Below are positions 62,700 to 64,000 of a stretch of DNA of 64,000 bases, in pieces (position 1 is the stretch's first letter; each line of letters starts with the position of its first letter). The notes beneath the pieces were generated by a model. That model had not been told where the DNA came from. It was given only the letters and a program-made list of their open reading frames with translations, and ran no database searches. The position numbers were made by a program, and so were the translations under genes. The stretch is from Acanthochromis polyacanthus (taxonomy: Eukaryota; Chordata; Actinopteri; Pomacentridae): NCBI RefSeq assembly GCF_021347895.1, contig NC_067115.1:6472064-6536063 (forward strand), in the 5' to 3' direction.

Positions 62700-64000
62700 C
62701 TGTCCGACGCTGCCGTCGTGATCATATGAAGCTGCGATTCACATTCAAGTGTCTGCTTTTACTTTCTCTTTCCCTGAAGTTCTGCGACCATGAGAAAAGT
62801 GTCTCCAGCTGGGTCTTGGCAGGAATCGCCTGACTTACGTCCAACAAACATGTGGTGAAAGAATCGGAGAGCAGACCCCCCCTGAGAGGTTTCCACAGAA
62901 CAAGCCAGAGTTTTATTCTGACCCCAAATTGCTCTTACACATTGTGCAACACTGCGTATGTTGAGCACATTGAGCAGGGACATGCAGGATCCCTCAGGAA
63001 GGTGGCTGCATGTCATAATGTCCCACAGCAATACCTAGAACTATCAGCAAGTTAATATGCAGACAACAAAAGACTTATGACCTATGACTTGTCATATATT
63101 GCAACATTTATGCACGTAATTTGAAATTTCTTTTCCATCCAAAGCGATGCCGAGATGCAGACATCTTCTCTTCTCCAAAACTCCTTAAAGCAGGAGTGAG
63201 CTACTGTGAGCAGTACGACACACTGGAGTGTGTCAGAGGAGTGTCATAAACCTGATTTTCTGTAGAGTTTGGCTGTAATATCCCCGCCTGATGTGTAAAC
63301 ACACTGAAGTGTGGCTCTAAATATGAAATACAGTTGAAGAAAGCCATAGAAAAGTAGAGCTGTGTGTCACTGCAGGAGCTCTGAGTGGAGGGGAGGCCAT
63401 CAGGAGGACCTGAAATCGTCATCCTGAAATACAACAATAACGGAACATAAAGCCAATTTTGGGATTACGGCTGCGAGCTGCCAGCCACCAGTCGAGACAT
63501 GAGCTGCAGCCACGGAGGAATAACTGGAAATGTCACCTTTTAGAGCAGATGGATTCTCATAACCCCTGAAAAATAGTCATGCTACATTTGCTTTGCATGA
63601 TGTTGTTATTTCACAGGATACAGAGCTGCACTGTTCGGCTTCGTCTCAGCATGACTGCCGAGTTGGTGGTGGTGTGGTTTTTTTTGTTTAATTGCAGTTT
63701 GGTATGTTTGATGCAGAGCTCAGCAATTGATTGATTTCAAATCACCCCTTTAGACGGTGCAGGTAGCAAATGGCAGAGGTTGCAATTTAGGATGTGCATG
63801 TTCCAGCCCGTCTGAAACTCTTTAAACTGTTGTGTGACAGTTAAGCCTTTGTGGAAATGCTTCAACACGTTTTATCTCGGATGTACGTTGAATTATGGTT
63901 ATAAAAATCAAACTGCAGTATCCATCAGGTTCTGCAGTTTACTCGTGCTTACATTGTTTTTATGTAGTTCATGTTACCTATTTTGTCTTGCCAATATTTC
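62700..64000. other. Intergenic, no gene seen
   Basis: No exon, repeat ends or ORF with recognisable domain. Confidence 0.4.

Overview
This is a vertebrate, almost certainly teleost, nuclear genomic window. It has intron-split genes with GT/AG junctions, AT-rich introns, and a typical fish repeat load: Tc1/mariner, hAT, TTAA-targeting (piggyBac-like) elements, tRNA-type SINEs and LINE remnants. No prokaryotic, viral or CRISPR feature was seen.

Left part (1-16.6 kb): a complete protein-coding gene on the + strand for a p70 S6 kinase, closest by motif to S6K2 (rps6kb2). One probable non-coding 5' exon (to 217) is followed by 15 coding exons (3251-16312). They join in phase to 1413 nt, or 470 residues. 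The ATP loop, HRD, DFG, T-loop, turn motif, hydrophobic motif, N-terminal TOS motif and basic C-terminus can all be read. Its introns carry degenerate mariner and Tc1 copies.

Middle part (16.6-56 kb): no clearly recognised host gene, but a dense record of mobile elements. It holds three nearly identical 1.63-kb Tc1-like elements with long terminal repeats in an IR/DR layout (27478-29102, 37282-38916, 49413-51049), each with a frameshifted transposase. It also holds remnants of other Tc1 families, a LINE reverse-transcriptase fragment (22440-22715), several TTAA-type repeats, and a hAT-like element (37097-42789) bounded by a perfect 8-bp target duplication. The hAT-like element contains one of the Tc1 copies and an intact intronless 359-codon ORF for a coiled-coil protein with an acidic then basic/aromatic tail. 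A second, decayed copy of the same cassette lies inverted at 23021-24794. In both copies the ORF is followed by a pyrimidine tract and a segment resembling the 5' leader of fish RTE-type retrotransposons. This cassette is the most unusual object in the window.

Right part (56-62.7 kb): a small two-exon gene with a TATA box (56456), a non-coding first exon with a short upstream ORF, a 4.5-kb intron holding a SINE and a TTAA MITE, and a single coding exon for a 123-residue acidic protein that I do not recognise. Two polyadenylation signals follow. The last 1.3 kb shows no gene.
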